Assembly: GCF_007990715.1 (NCBI RefSeq)
Contig: NZ_BJWY01000007.1
Span: 56,467 to 120,466 of the forward strand
From: Nocardia seriolae NBRC 15557
Lineage (GTDB): Bacteria > Actinomycetota > Actinomycetes > Mycobacteriales > Mycobacteriaceae
Reading direction: 5' to 3'
DNA length: 64,000 bases
The notes beneath the pieces were generated by a model that saw only the letters and a program-made list of their open reading frames with translations, did no database searches and was not told the origin of the DNA. Both the position numbers and the translations under genes were made by a program. Of the stretch, positions 56,589-64,000 are shown in pieces. Position 1 is the first letter of the stretch, and each line of letters begins with the position of its first letter.

Positions 56589-57572
56589 ATGGCAGGCAAT
56601 TCCCAGCGACGCGGGGCGACACGCAAGTCGGGCAGCAAGAAGGGGCAGACCGTCGGGTCCGGCGGGCAGCGCCGCCGCGGGCTCGAGGGCAAGGGCGCGA
56701 CCCCCAAGGCCGAGGACCGCGTTTATCACGTGGCCGCCAAGCGCGCCAAGGCGAAGGCCAAGGCCGAGGCGTCGGCCGCCACCACCCGTTCGCGCAATGC
56801 CTCCCGGCCGATCGCGGGCCGCAAGGACAACGAGGGGCCGGAGCTGGTGCTCGGCCGCAACCCGGTGGTGGAGTGCCTGCGCGCGGGTGTGCCCGCCACC
56901 GCGCTGTACGTCGCCAACGGCACCGAGAACGACGACCGGCTCTCCGAGGCGGTGAAGACGGCCGCCGAGATCGGGATCTCGATCCTGGAGGTGCCGCGCA
57001 CCGACCTGGACAAGATGAGCCACAACGCCATGCATCAGGGCATGGCGCTGCAGGTGCCGCCGTACAAGTACGCGCATCCCGACGACCTGGTCGACCGGGT
57101 GCACAACTCGGGTGAGCCCGCGTTGATCGTGGCGCTGGACAACATCACCGATCCGCGCAATCTGGGTGCGGTCATCCGGTCGGTGGCGGCCTTCGGCGGG
57201 CAGGGCGTGGTGATCCCGCAGCGGCGCAGCGCCAGCGTGACGGCGGTGGCGTGGCGCACGAGTGCCGGTGCGGCGGCGCGGCTTCCGGTCGCGCGGGCCA
57301 CCAATCTGACTCGCACGCTGAAGGATTGGGCCAACAAGGGCTACCAGATCGTCGGCCTGGACGCGGGCGGGGACACCACCCTGGACGAATTCGACGGCAG
57401 CGCACCGACGGTCATCGTGGTCGGCTCCGAGGGCAAGGGCCTCTCGCGCCTGGTGCGCGAGACCTGCGATTCGATTCTGAGCATCCCGATGGCGGGACCG
57501 GTGGAGTCGCTGAACGCCTCGGTGGCGGCGGGCGTGGTGCTGGCCGAGGTCGCGCGGCAGCGCCGGATCTGA
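56589..57572 (+). CDS. rlmB: 23S rRNA (guanosine-2'-O-)-methyltransferase RlmB
   Basis: The 327-residue SpoU-class methyltransferase modifies a guanosine in the 23S rRNA peptidyl-transferase region using SAM. A lysine/arginine-rich N-terminal extension (about 1-85) precedes the substrate-binding domain ([20 protein letters not shown]) and the trefoil-knot SAM site with [32 protein letters not shown] and [21 protein letters not shown] 56589 has GGAAGG upstream. Equals Rv3579c. Confidence 0.92.
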   Translation: MAGNSQRRGATRKSGSKKGQTVGSGGQRRRGLEGKGATPKAEDRVYHVAAKRAKAKAKAEASAATTRSRNASRPIAGRKDNEGPELVLGRNPVVECLRAGVPATALYVANGTENDDRLSEAVKTAAEIGISILEVPRTDLDKMSHNAMHQGMALQVPPYKYAHPDDLVDRVHNSGEPALIVALDNITDPRNLGAVIRSVAAFGGQGVVIPQRRSASVTAVAWRTSAGAAARLPVARATNLTRTLKDWANKGYQIVGLDAGGDTTLDEFDGSAPTVIVVGSEGKGLSRLVRETCDSILSIPMAGPVESLNASVAAGVVLAEVARQRRI

Positions 57573-57707
57573 CCCGATACGGCCGGGCTCGATTCGGACG
57601 GTCGCCCACTTGGTGATCGGGCTCCGGCGGTCTCGATAATCAAGCGGCGCAAGCGAAGACCGCGCGTCAGCCTGCCGCCCGGTGGCTTCCGCCCGTAAAC
57701 TCGGGCG

Positions 57708-57986
57708 GTGGTCTTCGATCAGCCGCCCCTCGGGTCCCCCGTCGAGCACGAGCATGCGACCGCGGTCCTGCTGCTCGGCGCGCTCAGCGTGTTCTGCTGC
57801 GGCGCGCTGGGACCGATCGCCTGGGCCATGGGCCGCCGGGCCCTGAACGACATCGAGGCGGGCGAGGGCCGGTTCGGCGGCCGCGTGCAGGTGCTGGTGG
57901 GCTACATCCTGGGCATTGTCGGCACCTGCCTCATGGTGGTGTTCGGCGTCCTGTTCCTGCTGATCGCCATCCGCGGCCGGAGCTAG
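57708..57986 (+). CDS. Small DUF4190-type membrane protein
   Basis: The 92-residue protein has two membrane helices (about residues 19-42 and 60-86) joined by a charged loop with GRRALNDIEAGEGRFGGR, matching DUF4190. Function unknown. GTG start at 57708. Convergent with the enoyl-CoA hydratase gene; the 33-bp gap holds a short direct duplication around GCGCCGCTCAG. Confidence 0.75.
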   Translation: MVFDQPPLGSPVEHEHATAVLLLGALSVFCCGALGPIAWAMGRRALNDIEAGEGRFGGRVQVLVGYILGIVGTCLMVVFGVLFLLIAIRGRS

Positions 57987-58019
57987 CGCCGCTCAGCCCA
58001 GGCCCCGGGGCAGCGCCGC

Positions 58020-58832
58020 TCAGTCCAGGCGCGGGCGCTGTTCGCCGCCGTTGATCGCGTCCCAGGCCGGCCATTCGCCGCTGACGCTGCCGGTCCACTT
58101 GGGCGGGCGGCGGTCCTTGAGGGCGGCCACCCCCTCGCCGCCGTCGGTGCCCGCGGCGACGTAGTCGTTGAGCTCGGTTTCCAAGCGGCCCACGGTTTCC
58201 GGGGACATGGTGGGCGCCTCCCACAGCAGCCGCTTGGACAGCGCCACCGGCAGCGGGGCCGAGCCGTGCGCGATGTCGTGTGCCACCTCGAGCGCGGTGG
58301 GCAGCACCTCGGCGGCGTGCAGGCAGGCATTGGCCAGGCCCAGCGAGTACGCCTCGTCGCCGTCGAAGGTGCGGCCGGTGAGCAGCAGGTCCGCGGCGCG
58401 GGCACTGCCGATCAGCCGGGGCAGGGTCCAGTGCGCGAAGCCGTCGGCGAGGGCGCCGCGGCGGACCTGGTTGAGGGCGTAGACCGCGTCGCGGGCGACA
58501 TAGCGCAGGTCGCACTGCAGGGCGATCTCCAGGCCGATGCCCACGGCATGCCCGTTCACCGCGGCGATGACCGGTTTTCGAATCCGGAACGGCGGCGGGT
58601 CGATGAGGCCGTTGACCTCACCGACCTTCAGCGACAGGTCCGCGCCCGCGCAGAACGCGGGCGGGGTGCCGGTGATGACGACCGCTCGAATGGCGTCGTC
58701 ATTGTCGCAGCGGCGCAGTGACGCCCCGAGCTCCGCAGCCATGGCCGGGGTCAGGGCGTTCTGCTGGGCGGGCCGATTGAGCGTGAGCACCGCGACGCCG
58801 CCGGAGACGTCCACGTGCAGTTCCGAACTCAT
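58020..58832 (-). CDS. Enoyl-CoA hydratase/isomerase family protein
   Basis: The 270-residue crotonase-fold protein has AVVITGTPPAFCAGADLSLKV (oxyanion loop and first hydrophobic pocket) and ALQCDLRYVARDAVYALNQVRRGALADGF. In the typical hydratase the second segment carries a glutamate (E164 in rat); here that neighbourhood reads NQVRRGAL, so hydratase activity is uncertain. Follows the acyl-CoA dehydrogenase gene by 93 bp on the same strand. Confidence 0.82.
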   Translation of the reverse strand: MSSELHVDVSGGVAVLTLNRPAQQNALTPAMAAELGASLRRCDNDDAIRAVVITGTPPAFCAGADLSLKVGEVNGLIDPPPFRIRKPVIAAVNGHAVGIGLEIALQCDLRYVARDAVYALNQVRRGALADGFAHWTLPRLIGSARAADLLLTGRTFDGDEAYSLGLANACLHAAEVLPTALEVAHDIAHGSAPLPVALSKRLLWEAPTMSPETVGRLETELNDYVAAGTDGGEGVAALKDRRPPKWTGSVSGEWPAWDAINGGEQRPRLD

Positions 58833-58925
58833 GGGCTCGAATCCTAGTCACCCGGACGGCGGCACGCCCGAAAGCGTGTTCGCTTCGTTCGCGAAAGGGC
58901 CACGTCAGCCGCGCGGGGTCCGCCG

Positions 58926-60098
58926 TCAGCCGCGCAGGACCTGCCGTCCGATGGCGTACTTGTGCACCTCGGTGGGGCCGTCGTAGAGGCGGAAGGCGCG
59001 CATATCGCGGAAGATCATCTCCACCACGGTCTCGTCGCTGATGCCGATGCCGCCGAGCACCTGCACGCAGCGGTCGGTGACCTTGAACAGCTCCTCGGAG
59101 ACATACGACTTGGCGATCGAGGATTCGTGGCGCGCCTTGTGGCCCTGATCCATCAGCCAGCAGGCGTGCCAGATGGTCAGGCGGCACTGGTGCAGCGCGA
59201 TCTCGTTGTCCGCCAACATGAACGACACGCCCTGGTGCTCGCCGATGGGCTTGCCGAAGGCGGTGCGGGTCTTGGCATAGTCGACCGCGATGGACTGCGC
59301 CCGCTCGGCCGCGCCCAGCCAGCGCATGCAGTGGGTGAGCCGCGCCGGGGCCAGCCGCAGCTGGGCGTAGCGCAGCGCCTGGCCGGTCTCGCCGAGCAGG
59401 GATTCCCTGGGCAGCACCAGGTTCTCGAAATTCACCACCGCGTGACCACCGACGTAGTTGCGGTCCATGGTGTTCATGATCCGCTCGATCACGATGCCCT
59501 CGGTGTCCCCCTCGGTGAGGAACAGGGTCGGGCCCTCGGGCAGGTACGGGTTGGCGGCCAGGCGCGCCATGATGATCCAGGTCTTGGCGCCGTCGGCCCC
59601 GGTGATCAGCCATTTGCGGCCGTTGATGGTGAAGTTCTCGCCGTCGAAGGTGGCCTCGGTGGCGAGCTGGTTGGGGTCCGAGCCCGCGCCGTTCGGCTCG
59701 GTCATGGCGAACACGCTGCGCTGGTGGCCGTCGATGACCGGTTGCAGGAAGCGTTGCGTCTGCTCCGGATTCGCGATCTTGGACAGCAGGAACATATTGC
59801 CCTCGTCGGGGGCGGCGCAGTTCATGGCGACCGGGCCCAGGGTGGACCAGCCGGACGCCTCGTACAGCACCGCCTGCTCGACATGGGTCAGGCCGCGCCC
59901 GCCCAGCTCCACCGGGGCCTGGATGGTGAGCAGCTTCTCGGCGCGGGCCAGCTCGACCATTTCCTGGCGCAGTTCGTCGTTGGGGCCGTGCGCGGTCAGG
60001 CGCGGGTCGCGCTCGAAGGGCACGATCTTGTCGATGACGAACCGGCGAACCCGATCACGTTCGGCAGCAAGGTCGGCGGGAATCGAGAAGTCGATCAT
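58926..60098 (-). CDS. Acyl-CoA dehydrogenase
   Basis: The 390-residue flavoenzyme has FAMTEPNGAGSDPNQLATEA, NFTINGRKWLITGADGA and the C-terminal ARHESSIAKSYVSEELFKVTDRCVQVLGGIGISDETVVEMIFRDMRAFRLYDGPTEVH. The catalytic base position is near the end in family members. Substrate chain length cannot be read. Pairs with the enoyl-CoA hydratase-like gene downstream, suggesting a beta-oxidation unit. Confidence 0.88.
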   Translation of the reverse strand: MIDFSIPADLAAERDRVRRFVIDKIVPFERDPRLTAHGPNDELRQEMVELARAEKLLTIQAPVELGGRGLTHVEQAVLYEASGWSTLGPVAMNCAAPDEGNMFLLSKIANPEQTQRFLQPVIDGHQRSVFAMTEPNGAGSDPNQLATEATFDGENFTINGRKWLITGADGAKTWIIMARLAANPYLPEGPTLFLTEGDTEGIVIERIMNTMDRNYVGGHAVVNFENLVLPRESLLGETGQALRYAQLRLAPARLTHCMRWLGAAERAQSIAVDYAKTRTAFGKPIGEHQGVSFMLADNEIALHQCRLTIWHACWLMDQGHKARHESSIAKSYVSEELFKVTDRCVQVLGGIGISDETVVEMIFRDMRAFRLYDGPTEVHKYAIGRQVLRG

Positions 60099-60176
60099 CG
60101 TTGGTCACCATCCGTGAGGAGTCGCGGTCGAGCCGAGCATACGACGACCGCCCCACCCGACTGAAGGCACCCGCCC

Positions 60177-60932
60177 TCAAACGAGGACGCGGCGCAGGAA
60201 ATCCTCGACTTCGGCCCGGTAGGCGGCCGGTTGGTCGTCGTGCACCAGGTGGCCCGCGTCCGCGATGACGACGTGGCGGGCATCCGGATGCATCTCGGCC
60301 ATCTCACGCATCTGCCCCGGCGGGGTGATGGTGTGCTCGCCCTCGATCAGCAGCGTCGGCACGGTGATGGATTTCCACTGCGCCCAGAAGTCGCGGGTGC
60401 CCCACTCCTCGGAGATGTCCCGGAAGGTCGGCACCTCGCCGTGCAGCCGGTAGCCGTCGGGGCCGCGCGTGAACGAGTCGAGGAAGTAACGTCCGGCGAC
60501 CGGGCCGAAGAACTCCAGCACGGCCGCCTCGTCCGGAAACGGTTGCGGCCAAGCGGAAATCACGGCCGCCCAGTTCTCGGCGGTGCGGCCCTGGAAATCG
60601 GGGGCCATGTCCTCGACCACCAGCGCCCGCACCCGGTCCGGATGCGCGGCGGTGAACATCCACCCGTGCAGCCCGCCCATCGAATGCCCGATCACCACCA
60701 TGGGCTCGGTGATCGCGGTGGTGGCCGCGGCCAGATCGGCCACGAATGCCTCGGTGGTCAAGTGCTCCGGCGCGGGCCGCCCGTGCCCGGCCGCGTCGAA
60801 CGAGTACACGTGCCCGAATTCGCGCAGCCAGGTCAGCTGCGACCGCCAGGTGCGGGCACTGCCCATCAGCCCATGCAGCAGCAGGATCGGAGTCCCCGCG
60901 CCGCCTTCGTCATACAACATCGACTCGACCAT
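60177..60932 (-). CDS. Alpha/beta hydrolase (Rv3591c-like)
   Basis: The 251-residue protein has nucleophile Ser in GHSMGGLHG, acid in LLIEGEHTITPP and base His in AGHLVHDDQPAAYR, with the oxyanion-side LLLHGLMGSARTW. It lies divergently beside mhuD, as Rv3591c does beside Rv3592 in Mtb. Substrate unknown. ATG 60932 has GGAG nine bases upstream. Confidence 0.82.
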   Translation of the reverse strand: MVESMLYDEGGAGTPILLLHGLMGSARTWRSQLTWLREFGHVYSFDAAGHGRPAPEHLTTEAFVADLAAATTAITEPMVVIGHSMGGLHGWMFTAAHPDRVRALVVEDMAPDFQGRTAENWAAVISAWPQPFPDEAAVLEFFGPVAGRYFLDSFTRGPDGYRLHGEVPTFRDISEEWGTRDFWAQWKSITVPTLLIEGEHTITPPGQMREMAEMHPDARHVVIADAGHLVHDDQPAAYRAEVEDFLRRVLV

Positions 60933-60975
60933 ACGTCCCGGATCTCCGCCCGCGACGCGGAGTAGCCTCGCACGC

Positions 60976-61287
60976 ATGGCAGTCGTGAAGATCAACGCAA
61001 TCGAGGTCCCCGAGGGCGCGGGCCCCGAGCTGGAGCAGCGTTTCGCGCATCGCGCGCACGCGGTGGAGAACTCGCCCGGATTCCTGGGCTTCCAGTTGCT
61101 GCGCCCGGTCTCCGGTGACAACCGGTACTTCGTTGTCACGCAGTGGGATTCGGAGGAGTCCTTCGCCGCGTGGCGGGACGGCCCGGCGCGCGAGGCGCAC
61201 GCGGGCGAGGCGCGCAAGCCGGTCGCCACGGGCGCGTCGCTGCTGGAGTTCGAGGTCGTCATGGATGTGGCGGGCAAGAACGCCTGA
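60976..61287 (+). CDS. mhuD: Heme-degrading monooxygenase MhuD
   Basis: MhuD breaks heme to mycobilin and iron without releasing CO. The 103-residue ABM-fold protein keeps MAVVKINAIEVPEGAGPELEQRFAHRAHAVENSPGFLGFQLLRP, nearly as in Mtb Rv3592, with the heme-side Asn/His/Trp residues in HAVENS, WRDGPAREAHAG and VVTQWDSEE. Its stop directly abuts the stop of the convergent membrane-protein gene. Confidence 0.94.
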   Translation: MAVVKINAIEVPEGAGPELEQRFAHRAHAVENSPGFLGFQLLRPVSGDNRYFVVTQWDSEESFAAWRDGPAREAHAGEARKPVATGASLLEFEVVMDVAGKNA

Positions 61288-62559
61288 TCAGCGTCCGAGC
61301 GCTGGAGTCTCACGGACCAGCAGGTTCGTGAGGCCCAGGCTGACCCGGTGCAGCAGCCATTCGGCGGGGCCGCGGCGGAAGACCGTGCGCCACAGGGTCG
61401 CCAGTATCAGTGAACCAATTGCCAGCAGCGCGAGCAGTGGCCAGCCCGGGCCGTGGATGCCGCCGGGCAGCGCGATCGCGTCCGGATCGGGCAGCGGCAC
61501 CAGCACGCTGACCGCCACCAATTGCAGGATGTAGAGGCTCAGCGCGCAGGAACCCGCGGCGATCAAGGGCCGCAGCACGATTCCCGCGCGCGGGATCAGG
61601 GCCATCAGCCCGCCGATCACCAGCAGGGCGACGCCGGTCGCGCCGAACACCTCGAACGGGGTGCCGCTGTGCGGGTTGGCGACGGTCAGCCACCAGGGGC
61701 TGGTCGTGGCCACCGTGCCCAGGCCCGTCATGTCGATGATCTGCCCCGGATCGAAGTCGGTGACCCCGGCCTGTTCCATGCCCTGCGTAAGCAGGTCCAC
61801 CAGGTGTGCGCGCCCGCCCAGCGGGTGCTGCGCGAACCATGAACCGCCGTAGCCGAGCAGCGTCAAGCCCGCGCCCGCACCGATCACGGGCGGCGGCGGC
61901 AGTGCGCGAATCCCCCAGCGGCCCAGGGCCATACCGGCGAAGAGGAACGGCATCCAGGTGAGCGCCGGGTACGCGCCGGTGATCACCAGCATCTCGAATC
62001 CCTGGCGCAAGCCCGACCACGAGGTGAACATGTCGAAGGTGGGGCTGCCGCCGAAGGTGTTCTGGTGCATGTGGCTTCGGATGACGAAGGACGCGATCGG
62101 TCCGGCGATCGCCCACAGGGCCGCCAGCACGGCCAGTGCCCGGGCGCTCAGCCGCAGCGCGGGCAGGGCGAGCAGGAAGAACAGGCCGTAGTAGGTCAGG
62201 ATGATCATGATCCCGATGCCGGAATGCAATTGCGCCAGGGCCAGGCCCAGCAGCGCGATCAGCACGGCCCGGGTCGCGATGCGAATCAGGCTGCGGCGAC
62301 CCGCGATTCCGGTGGCGGGTTGCGCCCCGCCGGACATGAGCGCCAGCGATACGCCCGCCAGCACCGCGAACAGGGCCGCGGACCGGCCCTCGAAGACCGT
62401 CAGCCAGGAGGCGCCCGGCTGACCCCGCTGCGGCCCGACGTGTACCGCGAACATGCCCAGCACCGCGATACCCCGCGCCGCGTCGAGCGCGAGCACGCGC
62501 GGCAGCGAACTCGAAGCATTCGACTCTTGTGGTTCGGCAACCGATACCGATGACCTCAT
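61288..62559 (-). CDS. DUF418/HGSNAT-like polytopic membrane protein
   Basis: The 423-residue protein has about ten membrane helices. RVLALDAARGIAVLGMFAVH near the N-terminus resembles the heparan-alpha-glucosaminide N-acetyltransferase/acyltransferase superfamily, and the C-terminal SCALSLYILQLVAVSVLV fits DUF418. Members transfer acyl groups across the membrane or remain uncharacterised. ATG 62559 has GGAGG about 11 bases upstream; upstream in-frame residues lack coding character. Confidence 0.75.
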   Translation of the reverse strand: MRSSVSVAEPQESNASSSLPRVLALDAARGIAVLGMFAVHVGPQRGQPGASWLTVFEGRSAALFAVLAGVSLALMSGGAQPATGIAGRRSLIRIATRAVLIALLGLALAQLHSGIGIMIILTYYGLFFLLALPALRLSARALAVLAALWAIAGPIASFVIRSHMHQNTFGGSPTFDMFTSWSGLRQGFEMLVITGAYPALTWMPFLFAGMALGRWGIRALPPPPVIGAGAGLTLLGYGGSWFAQHPLGGRAHLVDLLTQGMEQAGVTDFDPGQIIDMTGLGTVATTSPWWLTVANPHSGTPFEVFGATGVALLVIGGLMALIPRAGIVLRPLIAAGSCALSLYILQLVAVSVLVPLPDPDAIALPGGIHGPGWPLLALLAIGSLILATLWRTVFRRGPAEWLLHRVSLGLTNLLVRETPALGR

Positions 62560-62711
62560 ATGACCGCCCACCTCCAGGATTTCGACTGGCAGTGATAGCG
62601 AGGCTAATTCGGTGCGCCCGGGTATTTCGAGCTCGTTTACCGGTTCCGGCCGAGAAATAGCCGAAAGAGTTAGTTCCCGGCTAACCAAAGTGTCAGCCGG
62701 GAACTCGCGAG

Positions 62712-63154
62712 CTACGCCTCGAAGGTGGCGTCCAGCTCGATGGTGTCGACGCCGGTGAGCGCCTTGGAGATCGGGCAGCCCGCCTTGGCGGCCTGGGCGG
62801 CGGCCAGGAAACCGGCCTCGTCGATGCCCAAGGCCCGGCCGACCACGGTCAGCTTGATCTTGGAGATGCGGAAGCCGCCGGCCGGGCCGGGCTCAGCGTC
62901 ACGTCGGCGGTGGTGTCCAGGCTCTGCACGGTGCCGCCGGCATTGCCGATCTGGCCCGAGAGCGCCATCGAGTAGCAGGAGGAGTGCGCGGCGGCGATGA
63001 GCTCCTCCGGGCTGGTGGTGCCGTCGGCATTGTCGGCGGCGCGCTTGGGGAAGGAGACGTCGTACTTGCCGACGCCGGAGCTGACCAGCTCGACCTGGCC
63101 GGAGCCGTCCTGCAGGCCGCCGGACCAGGAGGTGCGCGCGGTACGTGTTGGCAT
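62712..63154 (-). pseudogene. OsmC-family peroxidase, frameshifted
   Basis: MPTRTARTSWSGGLQDGSG.. through TTSPEELIAAAHSSCYSMALSG and TADVTL is OsmC, but after VTL the frame is lost. One base before, the alternative frame continues GGFRISKIKLTVVGRALGID..AGCPISKALTGVDTIELDATFEA to a stop at 62712. Restoring one G near 62890 (CTGAGCCC to CTGGAGCCC) gives one OsmC of about 147 residues with both cysteine peroxidase motifs (SSCYS, AGCPIS). OsmC/Ohr reduce organic hydroperoxides. Could be a real break or a sequencing error. Confidence 0.85.
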
Positions 63155-63198
63155 GCCAATCCTTTCGTGAATTCCGGGTACGGCCTCGAACCTACGCC

Positions 63199-63632
63199 TC
63201 AGACCGCGGCGGCCGTGCGCTGATCCCAGTGCTCGAGGACCCGCGGCCAGGATTTCTCGTGCCGATCCCGGGTCCCGGCGCTGGGGAATCCGGCATGCGT
63301 CAGCAGCAGGGCGGTACCCGCGCCGTGCGCCGAGAGTTCCACGGTGACCACCGTTTCCGCGCCCTCGGTCGCGGCGGTCACCCAGGTCAGCTCGACCAGC
63401 CGGTCCGGTTCGAGTCGCAGGAATCTGCCGTAGTGCGGGTGGCCGCCGCCGGCGGTGAAGTAGAACGGCTCGTTCACCTCGGCGCGCATGAGCACCGAAC
63501 CCGGGTCGGCGAACCAGAGCCCGAACTGCATGCTGCACTGCCGGTAGAGCTCGGCGGCGAGGCGGCCATGATGCGTTCCGCGACCAGGAAGAACGGTCGC
63601 GCGGCGAGGTCGGGTGAGAGCGCAACGTCCAT
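63199..63632 (-). pseudogene. SRPBCC/AHSA1-domain protein, frameshifted
   Basis: The start [20 protein letters not shown] is followed after MAASP by loss of frame. Shifting by one gives [20 protein letters not shown] and on through [20 protein letters not shown] to a stop at 63199, the layout of AHSA1/SRPBCC ligand-binding proteins. One base (TCGCCGCCGAG for TCGCCGGCCGAG) is missing near 63562. Restored length is about 144 residues. Function unknown. Confidence 0.8.
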
Positions 63633-63662
63633 GGGGCGCGACGATACCGCCCCGGCGCGCGC

Positions 63663-63983
63663 TCACTCGGGATTGGTGACCCGAGCCAGCACGATGCCGC
63701 CGATGATCATGGTCAGTGCCAGCACCCGGCCCGCGCTGAGCGGATCCTTCTGGATCACGATGCCCAGCGCGATGGCCCCGACCGCGCCGATGCCGGTGAA
63801 GATGGCGTAGGCGGTGCCCACCGGCAGCGACTGCATGGCGTAGGAGAGCAGATACACCGCGACCGCCGCGAGGATGAAGCAGATCAGGGTCGGCAGCGGC
63901 TTGGTGAAATTCTGAGTCGGCTTGATGGACTGCGACCACGCGATCTCCACCACGCCCGCCAAACCCAATATCAACCAATTCAT
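63663..63983 (-). CDS. Small multidrug resistance (SMR) family transporter
   Basis: The 106-residue protein has four membrane helices and the SMR signature glutamate in [14 protein letters not shown] (E13), plus [20 protein letters not shown]. The WSQSIK loop and a W-x-x-S-I-K-x-x pattern favour a SugE/Gdx-like guanidinium exporter over EmrE. It works as a dimer with an antiparallel partner or a homodimer. Start ATG 63983, close to the window edge. Confidence 0.86.
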   Translation of the reverse strand: MNWLILGLAGVVEIAWSQSIKPTQNFTKPLPTLICFILAAVAVYLLSYAMQSLPVGTAYAIFTGIGAVGAIALGIVIQKDPLSAGRVLALTMIIGGIVLARVTNPE

Positions 63984-64000
63984 CGAACAGCTCCTAATAC

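Noticed and set aside
57986..58020. Duplicated GCGCCGCTCAG(C/T)CCAGG at the end of the enoyl-CoA hydratase gene
   Set aside because: Short local duplication between two convergent stops; too small to interpret.

Overview
The window looks like the chromosome of a high-GC, mycolic-acid actinobacterium of the Mycobacteriales, most likely Nocardia or a close relative. The evidence is third-position G/C coding throughout, a KstR-regulated steroid catabolic gene set, near-identical CarD and MhuD homologues of Mycobacterium tuberculosis (Mtb), and the Mtb-like order mutY, canB, Rv3587c-like, radA, lpqE, carD, ispD, ispF, cysS, rlmB. The genus is inferred. There is no rRNA, tRNA, CRISPR array, transposase or prophage.

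0-7 kb holds the 3' end of an acyl-CoA dehydrogenase gene, a UPF0145 protein, an amino-acid permease, a DUF427 protein, a SIRT6/7-like sirtuin, an AraC regulator diverging from a frameshifted reductase gene, and a DUF985 cupin. 7-20 kb is steroid ring degradation: kshA diverging from hsaA-hsaD-hsaC-hsaB, then an AraC/quinone-oxidoreductase pair, an Rv3538-like hydratase, kstD, and the divergent hsaE-hsaG-hsaF. KstD and KshA open ring B, HsaAB and HsaC hydroxylate and cleave ring A, HsaD hydrolyses the product, and HsaE-F-G turn the dienoate into pyruvate and propionyl-CoA. 33.5-41.3 kb holds side-chain/D-ring genes (chsE3, chsE1, chsE2, chsH2, chsH1, ltp2) diverging from the repressor gene kstR. 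Sites matching the KstR motif TnnAACnnGTTnnA lie in all three divergent regions.

Between these two steroid blocks (20.2-33.5 kb) is accessory DNA. It has a DUF559 nuclease-like gene bracketed by copies of a 66-bp palindrome, a DUF433 protein, a glutaredoxin, an AraC regulator with a 20-bp-spaced direct repeat in front of it, and a DUF4129/MoxR/DUF58 envelope operon ending in an RNA 2'-phosphotransferase gene. A UDP-glucose dehydrogenase/GT4 pair, a deletion scar joining a zapE remnant to a tetR fragment, and a VapBC module follow.

41.7-64 kb carries a trehalose-6-phosphate phosphatase/GH15 fusion, a znuABC zinc importer with a Zur-like box, the conserved mutY-to-rlmB block (disA is absent beside radA), fatty-acid enzymes, mhuD with its hydrolase neighbour, an acyltransferase-like membrane protein, frameshifted OsmC and SRPBCC genes, and an SMR transporter.

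The least explained signals are three copies of a 66-bp palindrome, two of them flanking a nuclease-like gene and all three lying at sharp local GC-skew reversals. Others are a two-copy intergenic hairpin with apparent compensatory changes, a 22-bp bulged stem before rlmB, and three single-base-deletion frameshifts.
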